Origin: Atriophallophorus winterbourni
Taxonomy: Eukaryota; Platyhelminthes; Trematoda; Plagiorchiida; Microphallidae
Assembly: GCA_013407085.1 (NCBI GenBank)
Contig: JACCGJ010010096.1
Location: 124,001-188,000, forward strand
Direction: 5' to 3'
Length of the DNA: 64,000 bases
Below, piece by piece: positions 22,312 to 33,855 of the stretch. The notes under the pieces were generated by a model. The model saw only the letters and a program-made list of their open reading frames with translations, did not search any database and was not told the origin of the DNA. Made by a program: the position numbers and the translations under genes. Each line of letters starts with the position of its first letter. Position 1 is the stretch's first letter.

Positions 22312-22977
22312 TTATTTATTATTTATTTTTACACAAGTCTTTACAGACGAAGTGCCAACAAGTATACCATGAAGAGGGTACATAATGAAAGAAAAATGTA
22401 GGTTCCATGGTTCTTCTTGAAGGCGACATACTACCCGGTTGCCAAGGCCGAAGTAGGTGGTTAGCTTAGGGGACCCCACTCGGAGCCTTTGACTCAAAAG
22501 TCTACCCGCAAGGCAGCGGTTTTTTTTCCTTCACGAGAGCCGGTGACCATTTTGAGGGTTCTTGCACCTCTCTTGAAGTGCCTCGGCGATTGTTCGAGTA
22601 CGCCTCTCTAGCCTTTGCACGACCAGGTGCAACCTGCAAGGCAGCAAGGATTTTTCCTCAGGGTTCACTCCCGAAGCCTTTCCCGCAATCGGGTATGCCG
22701 CAAGGCAGCGGAGGTTTGGAATCAGGGTTTTCCTTCCCTTAGATGGACTGCCCTGCCAGGCTGACGAGCTCCATCTACCCGGAGCAAACTGGTTTTGAGG
22801 CGCCAGTCATCCTCCTTCGCCCCTTCTCCTGTCAGTAGAAGCAGTTCCGCCACGTGCAGGCCAGGAGCTGGGCTTTGGTTGTCAGAGGCAGTTTGAGACG
22901 CACGCCATATGGGAGCATTATATAGACAGTGGGAGCTCATCCCCACTGCCGCCCCCAGCTGTGACAACCTTGGAACC
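22312..22977 (-). mobile_element. Unclassified non-coding retroposon (R1)
   Basis: A 666-bp insertion inside exon A of a tandem unit. A 10-bp duplication flanks it (ATCATCGTAG 22302-22311 and ATTATCGTAG 22978-22987, one mismatch). On the minus strand it ends in an AAATAAATAATAAATAA-type tail, like a LINE or SINE. The core is homologous to R2 at 49235-49739, including CTACCCGGTTGCC, GGCCGAAGTAG and ACCCGCAAGGCAGCGG blocks. No coding motif was recognised. I cannot assign it to a known family. Confidence 0.75.
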
Positions 22978-23921
22978 ATTATCGTAGTCCTACGTGTTAC
23001 GGCCTTGCTCACTATCCGGCATCTAACCGAACACGAATTCGCAATGTGAATAATTCTCCAAGTTGTCTCACGCGAGTGGCGATGTGTGCCCGATTGGTTT
23101 TGCAGTTTTCAGATGTCGCTGTTCCTACTTTCATTCAATACAAGGTACGGTGCCTTTGATTAATCCAGGTGTGTGTGGTTATTTTATAACTTTGCAGATA
23201 AATAGATTTGATGTATATTGTTACTGATCAGTGCTGGACCATGCGACATATCGTACTTCGTTCAAGGCAATCGTCATTGTAAAAAAACAATTATCGATCT
23301 TATTGGAGCTCATCAGTATTTTAATTCTATATAACGTTTTTAGGATCATGCTTGCATGTTACCGTGAGCCTGATCTTTGAGATGAGCAGCAAGGTCATAG
23401 ACTGCACGCGGGCTAAAATACTGTCATCGTGGATCAGCCTAGACATATATGCAAATGAAAATAGAAATGGCAGTGTGACTGCAGCGTGTTTAAACATGTA
23501 CGTCACTCCCGGTGGCAGATAAATTTATCTCGGTGTTAGCTTCACAGCCCCCGAATACTGCATGATTGCACATCCGTGTACATCTGACGCTTCACACTCA
23601 TTGCTACCCACATATAGCGAATTAGCATTAATGAATTTATACACAGGCTAATATATTTGAATTGCGCTGTAAACCTGAGTAACCAGAAAATGTGAACCAA
23701 CATCTGTTGTTTTCCAATCTCTGTTTCCGTCCATCCGATCGGATGAAATGTAACCTGATACTGAATAAATCTGTTTTTATTTTTCATGTAAGCGACTATT
23801 TATCAGTAGCAGACACTTTGAGAAATTCACAAAGCTCGTCACGAGGTTCCGCAACGTGTGCACAGGACTGGGTTATTTTTCCCTATTTCAGGTCTGCAGT
23901 ATTAAATGTCGTCCATCTCCA

Positions 23922-24122
23922 ATGTGTGTTTTACACATGATCATGCTTTTAGTAGTCCTAGGCCAAACAGTCTTGGCTACGAGTCGGCCGTCTTACGAAT
24001 CTCGAATGAGTATTTATGAATCTGCCGCCAGACCGCCACATTTAGAAGCCAATTTTACCCGTCCAGCCATTAAGCCACCGGCAACATCCATTTATTACTT
24101 GGCAGCGGTATTCTTTTGCAGC
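23922..24122 (+). pseudogene. Exon D of the tandem gene (signal peptide exon), left array
   Basis: Open exon D: MCVLHMIMLLVVLGQTVLA signal peptide and the same mature start as in other copies. The D-A intron is the long form (about 130 nt). Exon A (from about 24253) contains the two-base insertion, so the Cys-rich end is read out of frame. Confidence 0.6.
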
Positions 24123-25340
24123 GTGAATAAATGGTTTTCGCGCATACGACGACTCATCAATATGAGAGCTTTCTAAATATACACGATCTGGTTTACGACT
24201 GCGCACAATGGAAGAATCTGGACGCCAAGTTTCTCTTATTTCGCTTTTCAGGTTTTCGTATCGCCTTTTCGTAGTGCGTGTCGATCGCGTGATCATCATT
24301 ATCGTAGTCCTACGTGTTACGGCCTTGTTCACTATCCGGCATCTAACCGAACACGAATTCGCAATGTGAATAATTCTCCAAGTTGTCTCACGCGAGTGGC
24401 GATGTGTGCCCGATTGGTTTTGCAGTTTTCAGATGTCGCTGTTCCTACTTTCATTCAATACAAGGTACGGTGCCTTTGATTAATCCAGGTGTGTGTGGTT
24501 ATTTTATAACTTTGCAGAGAAATAGATTTGATGTATATTGTTACTGATCAGTGCTGGACCATGCGACATATCGTACTTCGTTCAAGGCAATCGTCATTGT
24601 AAAAAAACAATTATCGATCTTATTGGAGCTCATCAGTATTTTAATTCTATATAACGTTTTTAGGATCATGCTTGCATGTTACCGTGAGCCTGATCTTTGA
24701 GATGAGCAGCAAGGTCATAGACTGCACGCGGGCTAAAATACTGTCATCCTGGATCAGCCTAGACATATATGCAAATGAAAATAGAAATGGTAGTGTGACT
24801 GCAGCGTGTTTAAACATGTACGTCACTCCCGGTGGCAGATAAATTTATCTCGGTGTTAGCTTCACATTCCCCGAATACTGCATGATTGCACATCCGTGTA
24901 CATCTGACGCTTCACAATCATTGCTACCCACATATAGCGAATTAGCATTTATGAATTTATACACAGGCTAATATATTTGAATTGCGCTGTAATCCTGAGT
25001 TACCAGAAAATGTGAACCAACATCTGTTGTTTTCCAATCTCTGTTTCCGTAAATTCGATTAGATGAAATGCATCCTGACACAACCCGCAACGTAAGCACC
25101 GGACTGATGTTTTCCTATTTCTGGTCTACAGTATTAAATGTCGTCCGACTCCAATGCGTGTTGTACACATGATCATATTTTTATTAGTCCCAATTTTCCG
25201 ATGTCGCTTTTCCTACTTTCATCCAATACAAGGTAAGATGCCATTGATTAATCTAGCTGTTTGGTTATTTTATAACTTTGCAGAGAAATAGATTTGATGT
25301 ATATTGTTACTGATCAGTGCTGGACCGTGCGACATATCGA

Positions 25341-25467
25341 CCAGGATCCGTGGCCGATTTTCCACACAGTGTGTATCCAATTCAATCTGATACAAGTGAA
25401 CACGGTCAAGGTCAATTGACACAGTGGCCCACATACGTAAAAGTACATAACTAACGGGGCTAAGGTT
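25341..25467 (+). repeat. Inverted repeat, left arm (PLE-2)
   Basis: Starts CCAGGATCCGTGGCC; reverse complement of 26013-26139. Confidence 0.85.
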
Positions 25468-25958
25468 AAGCTGTTTAAAATGCACATCTGAGGCGATACG
25501 CAGAATCGTGAACCAGGCGGCCATACGCGTAACTTATAAGAAAGGGAAAACTATCCATTCGGTTCTGATGCACCTCAAGGATAAGACGCTTTTGACTAGC
25601 TTTACGAACAGCATCTACAAATTAAATGTAAGGACTGTTCGGGTGTTTACATAGGACAGACTTCCAGGAAAATTCACACTAGAATCGAAGAACACCGAAA
25701 GCGTGTCCGGAGACAGCCCCGGGATGCGATGAATATCAATCCCTTATTCGTGATTCCGCCTTGGCGGAGCACGTTTTAGATACGGGCCACAGCGTCGATC
25801 TAGACAATGTGGCAATATTGAGACGCGGTATTAAACCGTATAGCGAACGTCTACATGCGGAGGCAGTCGAAATTGCCAAGGCAGGTCGACTAGCGGTCAA
25901 TAAGGTGGATGGGGTAGAAATCTCCACAATCTGGCGCTCAGCACTGATGCGAAAGTAA
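25468..25958 (+). pseudogene. GIY-YIG domain remnant (PLE-2)
   Basis: Equivalent to the frame at 6299-6853 but frame-broken in at least two places (near 25620 and 25730). Recognisable pieces: TSEAIRRIVNQAAIRVTYKK, then after frame changes the second half of the domain, AEHVLDTGHSVDLDNVAILR and AEAVEIAKAGRLAVNK (25761-25958). It ends at the same stop position as PLE-1. Confidence 0.8.
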
Positions 25959-26012
25959 ATAATTTTTATTCACCTTATACCTACTAGTTAATTAGATTTT
26001 TGTTTTTCTTTA

Positions 26013-26139
26013 AACCTTAGCCCCGTTAGTTATATACTTTTACGTATGTGGGCCACTGTGTCAACTGACCTTGACAGTGTTCACTTGTATCAGATTGAAG
26101 TGGATACACACTGTGTGGAAAATCGGCCACTGATCCTGG
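26013..26139 (+). repeat. Inverted repeat, right arm (PLE-2)
   Basis: Reverse complement of 25341-25467. Ends CTGATCCTGG. Confidence 0.85.
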
Positions 26140-26257
26140 TCATTCCCACGAGACGTGACACACTGTAGGCGTACTATAGGCTGTTTAGCGGTAAGGTCAA
26201 ATAAGTGGTGGCGGGTTGACTGCTACTTAATCATGTTCCCTGTCCTGACTATCACCC

Positions 26258-26301
26258 TTGGTCTGACGAAGATTCTGTGTCAGAAGTGAAACGTTAACCA
26301 A
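26258..26301 (+). ncRNA. Hammerhead-ribozyme-like motif (PLE-2)
   Basis: The order fits a hammerhead core: TTGGT (stem I, 5' side), CTGACGA, a hairpin with TTCTG-TGT-CAGAA (stem II), GAA, a minimal ACGT (stem III), and ACCAA (stem I, 3' side). TTGGT pairs with ACCAA. Short stem III is typical for motifs of Penelope-like elements. Stem II has an internal loop near the core, so cleavage activity is uncertain. The same motif is at 29244-29287. Confidence 0.55.
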
Positions 26302-26342
26302 AAACTACTCTAACAGATTGCACTCAAATACCTTTGCATTAG

Positions 26343-28252
26343 GATTTGATGTATATTGTTACTGATCAGTGCTGGACCATGCGACATATCGAACTTCATT
26401 GAAAACAATCGTAATTGTAAAAATTAGTAAACAACTTTCGATCTTATTGGAACTCATCAGTATTTTAAGTCTATATAACGATTTTAGGATCAGGCTTGCA
26501 TCCGTGTACATCTGACGCTTCACACTCATTGCTACCCACATATAGCGAATTAGCATTTATGAATTTATACATTTATATATTTGAATTGTGCTGTAAACCT
26601 GAGTAACCAGAAAATGTGAACCAACATCTGTTGTTTTCCAATCTCTGTTTCCGTCCATCCGATCGGATGAAATGTAACCTGATACTGAATAAATCTGTTG
26701 TTATTTTTCATGTAAGCGACTATTTATCAGTAGCAGACACTTTGAGAAATTCACAAAGCTCGTCACGAGGTTCCGCAACGTGTGCACAGGACTGGGTTAT
26801 TTTTCCCTATTTCAGGTCTGCAGTATTAAATGTCGTCCGTCTCCAATGTGTGTTGTACACATGATCATGCTTTTAGTAGTCCTAGGCCAAACAGTCTTGG
26901 CTACGAGTCGGCCGTCTTACGAATCTCGAATGAGTATTTATGAATCTGCCGCCAGACCGCCACATTTAGAAGCCAATTTTACCCGTCCAGCCATTAAGCC
27001 ACCGGCAACATCCATTTATTACTTGGCAGCGGTATTCTTTTGCAGCGTGAATAAATGGTTTTCGCGCATACGACGACTCATCAATATGAGAGCTTTCTAA
27101 ATATACACGATCTGGTTTACGACTGCGCACAATGGAAGAATCTGGACGCCAAGTTTCTCTTATTTCGCTTTTCAGGTTTTCGTATCGAGTGCGTGTCGAT
27201 CGCGTGATCATCATTATCGTAGTCCTACGTGTTACGGCCTTGTTCACTATCCGGCATCTAACGAACACGAATTCGCAATGTGAATAATTCTCCAAGTTGT
27301 CTCACGCGATGGCGATGTGTGCCCGATTGGTTTTGCAGTTTTCAGATGTCGCTGTTCCTACTTTCATTCAATACAAGGTACGGTGCCTTTGATTAATCCA
27401 GTGTGTGTGGTTATTTTATAACTTTGCAGAGAAATAGATTTGATGTATATTGTTACTGATCAGTGCTGGACCATACGACATATCGTACTTCGTTCAAGGC
27501 AATCGTCATTGTAAAAAAACAATTATCGATCTTATTGGAGCTCATCAGTATTTTAATTCTATATAACGTTTTTAGGATCATGCTTGCATGTTACCGTGAG
27601 CCTGATCTTTGAGATGAGCAGCAAGGTCATAGACTGCACGCGGGCTAAAATACTGTCATCCTGGATCAGCCTAGACATATATGCAAATGAAAATAGAAAT
27701 GGTAGTGTGACTGCAGCGTGTTTAAACATGTACGTCACTCCCGGTGGCAGATAAATTTATCTCGGTGTTAGCTTCACATTCCCCGAATACTGCATGATTG
27801 CACATCCGTGTACATCTGACGCTTCACAATCATTGCTACCCACATATAGCGAATTAGCATTTATGAATTTATACACAGGCTAATATATTTGAATTGCGCT
27901 GTAAACCTGAGTAACCAGAAAATGTGAACCAACATCTGTTGTTTTCCAATCTCTGTTTCCGTCCATTCGATTAGATGAAATGCATCCTGACACAACCCGC
28001 AACGTAAGCACCGGACTGATGTTTTCCTATTTCAGGTCTACAGTATTAAATGTCGTCCGACTCCAATGCGTGTTGTACACATGATCATATTTTTATTAGT
28101 CCCAATTTTCCAATGTCGCTTTTCCTACTTTCATCCAATACAAGGTAAGATGCCATTGATTAATCTAGCTGTTTGGTTATTTTATAATTTTGCAGAGAAA
28201 TAGATTTGATGTATATTGTTACTGATCAGTGCTGGACGGTGCGACATATCGA
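26343..28252 (+). repeat. Left array, block between PLE-2 and PLE-3
   Basis: One full unit (3' splice site 26815, exon D 26846-27046 open with MCVVHMIMLLVVLGQTVLA, exon A near 27180) and one deleted unit (27960-28140, same D/A fusion as at 14250 and 25080). Exon A has extra losses (CGTATCGAGTGCGTG near 27181; missing single bases near 27260-27400). The block parallels the sequence before PLE-2 at an offset of about 2,912 bp. Confidence 0.85.
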
Positions 28253-28399
28253 CCAGGATCCGTGGCCGATTTTCCACACAGTGTGTATCCAATTCAATCT
28301 GATACAAGTGAACACGGTCAAGGTCAGTTGACACAGTGGCCCACATACGTAAAAGTACATAACTAACGGGGCTAAGGTTAAGCTGTTTAAAATGCACAT

Positions 28400-28946
28400 C
28401 TGAGGCGATACGCAGAATCGTGAACCAGGCGGCCATACGCGTAACTTATAAGAAAGGGAAAACTATCCATGCACCTCAAGGATAAGACGCTTTTGACTAG
28501 CTTTACGAACAGCATCTACAAATTAAATGTAAGGACTGTTCGGGTGTTTACATAGGACAGACTTCCCGGAAAATTCACGTTCCTAACACCGAATACCGGA
28601 GACAGCTCCTATGCGAGGAATATCAATCCCTGTATTCGTGATTCCGCCTTGGCAGACACACAGTTTTAGACTGGGCCACAGCGTCGATCTAGACAATGAC
28701 AGCAATATTGGGACGCGGTATTAAACACGTATAGTACGTGATTCCGCCTTGGCGGAGCACGTTTTAGATACGGGCCACAGCGTCGATCTAGACAATGTGG
28801 CAATATTGAGACGCGGTATTAAACCGTATAGCGAACGTCTACATGCGGAGGCAGTCGAAATTGCCAAGGCAGGTCGACTAGCGGTCAATAAGGTGGATGG
28901 GGTAGAAATCTCCACAATCTGGCGCTCAGCACTGATGCGAAAGTAA
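28400..28946 (+). pseudogene. GIY-YIG domain remnant (PLE-3)
   Basis: The same remnant as in PLE-2, more damaged: a loss near 28468 and a scrambled, partly duplicated section at 28565-28745. The final part (28749-28946) is identical in protein sequence to 25761-25958, through the same stop. Non-functional. Confidence 0.75.
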
Positions 28947-29243
28947 ATAATTTTTATTCACCTTATACCTACTAGTTAATTAGATTTTTGTTTTTCTTTA
29001 AACCTTAGCCCCGTTAGTTATATACTTTTACGTATGTGGGCCACTGTGTCAACTCACCTTGACAGTGTTCACTTGTATCAGATTGAAGTGGATACACTGT
29101 GTGGAAAATCGGCCACTGATCCTGGTCATTCCCACGAGACGTGACACACTGTAGGCGTACTATAGGCTGTTTAGCGGTAAGGTCAAATAAGTGGTGGCGG
29201 GTTGACTGCTACTTAATCATGTTCCCTGTCCTGACTATCACCC

Positions 29244-29287
29244 TTGGTCTGACGAAGATTCTGTGTCAGAAGTGAAACGTTAACCAA
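29244..29287 (+). ncRNA. Hammerhead-ribozyme-like motif (PLE-3)
   Basis: Identical to the motif at 26258-26301: TTGGT, CTGACGA, TTCTG-TGT-CAGAA hairpin, GAAACGT, ACCAA. Preservation may only reflect recent duplication. Confidence 0.55.
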
Positions 29288-29328
29288 AAACTACTCTAAC
29301 AGATTGCACTCAAATACCTTTACATTAG

Positions 29329-31425
29329 GATTTGATGTATATTGTTACTGATCAGTGCTGGACCATGCGACATATCGAACTTCATTGAAAACAATCGTAA
29401 TTGTAAAAATTAGTAAACAACTTTCGATCTTATTGGAACTCATCAGTATTTTAAGTTTATATAACGATTTTAGGATCAGGCTTGCATCCGTGTACATCTG
29501 ACGCTTCACACTCATTGCTACCCACATATAGCGAATTAGCATTTATGAATTTATACACAGGCTAATATATTTGAATTGTGCTGTAAACCTGAGTAACCAG
29601 AAAATGTGAACCAACATCTGTTGTTTTCCAATCTCTGTTTCCGTCCATCCGATCCGATGAAATGTAACCTGATACTGAATAAATCTGTTGTTATTTTTCA
29701 TGTAAGCGACTATTTATCAGTAGCAGACACTTTGAGAAATTCACAAAGCTCGTCACGAGGTTCCGCAACGTGTGCACAGGACTGGGTTATTTTTCCCTAT
29801 TTCAGGTCTGCAGTATTAAATGTCGTCCGTCTCCAATGTGTGTTGTACACATGATCATGCTTTTAGTAGTCTAGTACTCCCAGGCCAAACAGTCTTGGCT
29901 ACGAGTCGGACGTATCTCGAATGAGTATTTATGAATCTGCCACCAGACCGCCACATTTAGAAGCCAATTTTACCCGTCCAGCCATTAAGCCACCGGCAAC
30001 ATCCATTTATTACTTGGCAGCGGTATTCTTTTGCAGCGTGAATAAATGGTTTTCGCGCATACGACGACTCATCAATATGAGAGCTTTCTAAATATACACG
30101 ATCTGGTTTACGACTGCGCACAATGGAAGAATCTGGACGCCAAGTTTCTCTTATTTCGCTTTTCAGATTTTCGTATCGCCTTTTCGTAGTGCGTGTCGAT
30201 CGCGTGATCATCATTATCGTAGTCCTACGTGTTACGGCCTTGTTCACTATCCGGCATCTAACCGAACACGAATTCGCAATGTGAATAATTCTCCAAGTTG
30301 TCTCACGCGAGTGGCGATGTGTGCCCGATTGGTTTTGCAGTTTTCAGATGTCGCTGTTCCTACTTTCATTCAATACAAGGTACGGTGCCTTTGATTAATC
30401 CAGGTGTGTGTGGTTATTTTATAACTATGCAGAGAAATAGATTTGATGTATATTGTTACTAATCAGTGCTGGACCATGCGACATATCGTACTTCGTTCAA
30501 GGCAATCGTCATTGTAAAAAAAACAATTATCGATCTTATTGGAGCTCATCAGTATTTTAATTCTATATAACGTTTTTAGGATCATGCTTGCATGTTACCG
30601 TGAGCCTGATCTGTGAGATGAGCAGCACGGTCATAGACTGCACACGGGCTAAAATACTGTCATCGTAGATCAGCCTAGACATATATGCAAATGAAAATAG
30701 AAATGGCAGTGTGACTGCAACGTATTTAAACATGTACGTCACTCCCGGTGGCAGATAAATTTATCTCGGTGTTAGCTTCACATCCCCCGAATACTGCATG
30801 ATTGCACATCCGTGTACATCTGACGCTTCACACTCATTGCTACCCACATATAGCGAATTAGCATTTATGAATTTATACACAGGCTAATATATTTGAATTG
30901 TGCTGTAAACCTGAGAACCAGAAAATGTGAACCAAGATCTGTTGTTTTCCAATCTCTGTTTCCGTCCATCCGATCGGATGAAATGTAACCTGATACTGAA
31001 TAAATCTGTTGTTATTTTTCATGTAAGCGACTATTTATCAGTAGCAGACACTTTGAGAAATTCACAAAGCTCGTCACGAGGTTCCGCAACGTGTGCACAG
31101 GACTGGGTTATTTTTCCCTATTTCAGGTCTGCAGTATTAAATGTCGTCCGTCTCCGATGTGTTTTGTACACATGATCATGCTTTTAGTAGTCCCAGGCCA
31201 AACAGTCTTGGCTACGAGTCGGCCGTCTTACGAATCTCGAATGAGTATTTATGAATCTTCCACCAGATCGCCACATTTAGAAGCCAATTTTACCCGTCCA
31301 GCCATTAAGCCACCGGCAACATCCATTTCTGACTTTGCAGCGGTATTCTATTGGAATAAATGAATAAATGGTTTTCGCGCATACGACAACACATCAGTAG
31401 GAGATCTTTCGAAATATACACGATC
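29329..31425 (+). repeat. Left array, last block
   Basis: Unit with exon D near 29806-30039 (signal peptide frame broken by a duplication, AGTAGTCTAGTACTCCC near 29866), exon A from about 30167 and exon C near 30580. The next exon D has its 3' splice site at 31136 and ATG 31167 (MCFVHMIMLLVVPGQTVLA). That exon ends differently (FYWNK-stop) and runs into the junction CACGATC (31425) with CR1 copy C3. The part from about 30640 on is nearly identical to 7978-8765. Confidence 0.85.
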
Positions 31426-32606
31426 ATAACATTAATACTACTGTGTGCTGTGTGGTCGCATTATTCTTTATTCTTGCGTTTTTGAATGTACTTCACTCCC
31501 ATCTCGTCCTATCTGGATAATTTTTACCTTTTTGGACTCCTCTTAACACAAGCACTCTGTTCATACCATTTTTGGAGGCAGAACACGCAATTTTAGTAAA
31601 ATCAGTTTTCTACATTTTGAACCAAACTAGACCTACTCGGGCAAGTTTGTGTGCAACACTGAATATGGGATTTAGTTTGCCACCATTCGAAAGAGCTCGC
31701 TTTCCCACTTCGCTTGACACATTGGACCGGAAAATCGGATCCAATCTGAAGGAGCTACGACGAATTTCGTTACCCATCTTTCCTGTGGCGAGATTATTCA
31801 CTCACCCACTTCCAACAACCTTAAATCCGCTTCGGACCCGACTTCGTTTCATACGTGCCGACGCGCGCACACCCATTTACCACACAGATCGATCGATAAA
31901 TCTTTTCATCCCGGCGTCATGACCTTACGAGCGAAGCCCAGTGAAGGCGGTCACATGTGCCAAATTTGTCGAAAGGCGGTAAGTCACAATGCCCGACACG
32001 CTAGTTGTTTTATTTGTCACGATAAAGTTCATATGAAGTGTGATGTTACCCTGACTGCTGATGTTATTGCAATTATCAATAAAGCTGAAATGCCAGGAGT
32101 ATGCTATATCTGTCATGTATGCAGAATTGAACCTAGAAAATGTACAAAGATGACTGCGAGCTCACAGTCTGAAACTAATATGGGGGTGATGAATTTAGAG
32201 GACCGCATACAGAGAATTGAAGGTTTGTTAAATGACTTATTAATTAGCAAACTGAAGCCTAGACTTGAGTGTGGAGATCGTGTTTCATCTCCGTTTCTAA
32301 GGAAACAGGAAGGCAAAAAATGCGATGATGAACATACGGACATTCGACCTAGCAATTCCGAACAACTGAGCCGTTCCCATGATCCGCGTACCTTGGAAAG
32401 GTCTGAATCAAATTCAACAAAATCTGAGAATAAAAAGCGAGCCGTTAAACAACCAACTGATCCCAAAACAGATAATGCTTTGGGGAAACGAAATAACATC
32501 TCCACAAATCGTAAGGCACACTCTGAGTGTCATTTGTACTGACGTTCCTGAGCCTGAATGCACTCTCTTCAATGACCGTCAAAGGCATGATGAAGAAAAA
32601 TGGAAG
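31426..32606 (+). mobile_element. CR1-like element, 5' part (copy C3), joined to copy D
   Basis: The sequence matches copy C1 (8766-9940) at an offset of 22,660-22,667 bp, including the junction with the tandem unit. It carries a 5' UTR and ORF1 to about DRQRHDEEKWK. At 32607 similarity to C1 ends and a different CR1 subfamily (copy D) starts in the middle of ORF1. The join may be recombination between elements. Confidence 0.85.
31919..32606 (+). pseudogene. CR1 ORF1 N-terminal half (copy C3)
   Basis: It starts MTLRAKPSEGGHMC and has the finger CQIC, CHDKVHMKC, CYICHVC and the helical NLEDRIQRIEGLLNDLL. It shares the two-base deletion of C1 (near 32525), so it stops at 32542; the frame beyond reads TLSVICTDVPEPE to 32606. 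There the element changes to copy D. Confidence 0.8.
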
Positions 32607-33735
32607 ACCTCACCGCCACAGATTGCTCCTGGAAAGGTTACATTATTACACGACACTGAGGAGATTGTTAAAAAGGCCTTAAAGCAGAAACCGTCTACCT
32701 CGAATGCTCCATTAATCAAAGCTGCCTCAAAAAATAAATCACCTAGTGTTATCTGCACCGATTCGATATCAACTAAAACGGCCTCGTTCGTAGAAAATAC
32801 TTACGGAGAAAGGCGTTTGCAGTCGATCTCCGCTACTCACTCTAAAGCTTCTTCCCATGACTCACGAATATTAAATCAAAAAGGTTCACATTCTATAAAG
32901 AATGACGCTCGGACACGGAACAAGAATTCTTATGCACTAAGCGTAATATGTACGAATGTTAGCGAGTCCAACGAAAGCCTGTTAGATAGAAAACACAAAC
33001 ACGACCTCGATATATGGTCTCAAATTTTTTCAACAATTGCAAATTGAGCATGTTACTCCTGACAAATTGATTCGCCTAACTCGCCATTCCACCTCACCTC
33101 ATAGTGATCAACCTCGGTTACTAAGAGTTACACTGAAGTGCGAGGCTGATATCGAAAACATACTGCTAAATTCGTACCGACTAAAGACGGATCCGAATTC
33201 AAATTGCCGGATATATCCTGATGTGCCATGGTGGGAACGGATGGGTGCCTCAAACACCAATGAAAAAACGGTATCGCGGAGTATGGTTCTACTTGGGGTA
33301 CCAGAAAATACCACTGAAGCATCGAGACAGGAAACAGCAGATCATGACTTCAAGCAGTGGCGTTACATTGCGTCTTTGCTTAATATTTCTAACGTTGTGA
33401 TCACTGACACTTTCCGGGTGCCTTTTCAATAAACTATAAAGGAGACGGACCGAAACCTCTCAGGATTACCTTTTTAACTAGCGACATGGCTGAATTTGTC
33501 AAGTCCAAATGGAAAAAAGCAAAACTTGCTTTATCGAAAGACATTAGACTTTGTCCACAGAGACCAAGTACCATGAGTGAGACACACTCGCCACTGGGGT
33601 CGGTAGACGGCAGCGTTCCCACCGAAACGGAAGCAATCAATACATCAAAAAACGTAGTGGGTCCGGCTCAAACCGAGTCGGACCGAGTACATCATACACG
33701 GAACAAAATGTTGATTCAAACTGTTGGAGCGCAAT
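32607..33735 (+). pseudogene. CR1 ORF1 C-terminal part (copy D, broken)
   Basis: A low-complexity linker rich in Ser, Lys and Thr is followed by ALSVICTNVSESNESLL (32935 on). After a frame break near 33037, the paired blocks PRLLRVTLKCEADIENILLN, SRSMVLLGVPENT and VITDTFRVPF (33037-33432) follow. A further break leads to SKWKKAKLALSKDIRLCP (33486 on). It parallels 37398-38315 of copy E. Three frames are needed to read it. Confidence 0.75.
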
Positions 33736-33855
33736 AACCAGCCCACAAGTCACACCCTCACAAGCACTTACTGTTAAGCCAGATCTGGCATCACATTGTC
33801 CTACCCCTTACCTCATATCGCCCGATTAATCGCTACACCGAGTCGTATCGATCAA

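Larger units (their letters stand above)
21597..25340 (+). repeat. Left array, block between CR1-C2 and PLE-2
   Basis: Two full units and a deleted one. Exon D: 3' splice site at 21895, ATG 21926-21928, open to FFCS at 22126; a second D has its splice site at 23891, ATG 23922, end 24122. The first exon A is split by a retroposon (22312-22977). Exon A copies here carry a two-base insertion against the right array and lose the Cys-rich frame. Exon C copies start near 23344 and 24664. The deleted unit (25080-25230) has the same D/A fusion as at 14250-14450. The block ends at the inverted repeat of PLE-2. Confidence 0.85.
25341..26342 (+). mobile_element. Penelope-like insertion with inverted terminal repeats (PLE-2)
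   Basis: A 127-bp inverted repeat flanks a GIY-YIG remnant: left 25341-25467, right 26013-26139, with only a few mismatches. Beyond the right repeat about 200 bp continue, with a hammerhead-like motif (26258-26301). Terminal repeats in inverted orientation and hammerhead motifs are both known for Penelope-like elements. A 50-bp direct repeat of tandem-unit sequence brackets the insertion (25291-25340 and 26343-26392, one mismatch). The reverse transcriptase is missing. Confidence 0.8.
28253..29328 (+). mobile_element. Penelope-like insertion with inverted terminal repeats (PLE-3)
   Basis: Same structure and same site in the unit as PLE-2: left inverted arm from 28253, GIY-YIG remnant, right inverted arm (about 29004-29126), hammerhead-like motif (29244-29287), and a flanking 50-bp repeat (28203-28252, 29329-29378). 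The identical junctions mean it was copied together with its unit, not inserted anew. An imperfect internal duplication of about 110 bp (CGTGATTCCGCCTTGGC at about 28637 and 28738) is specific to this copy. Confidence 0.8.
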
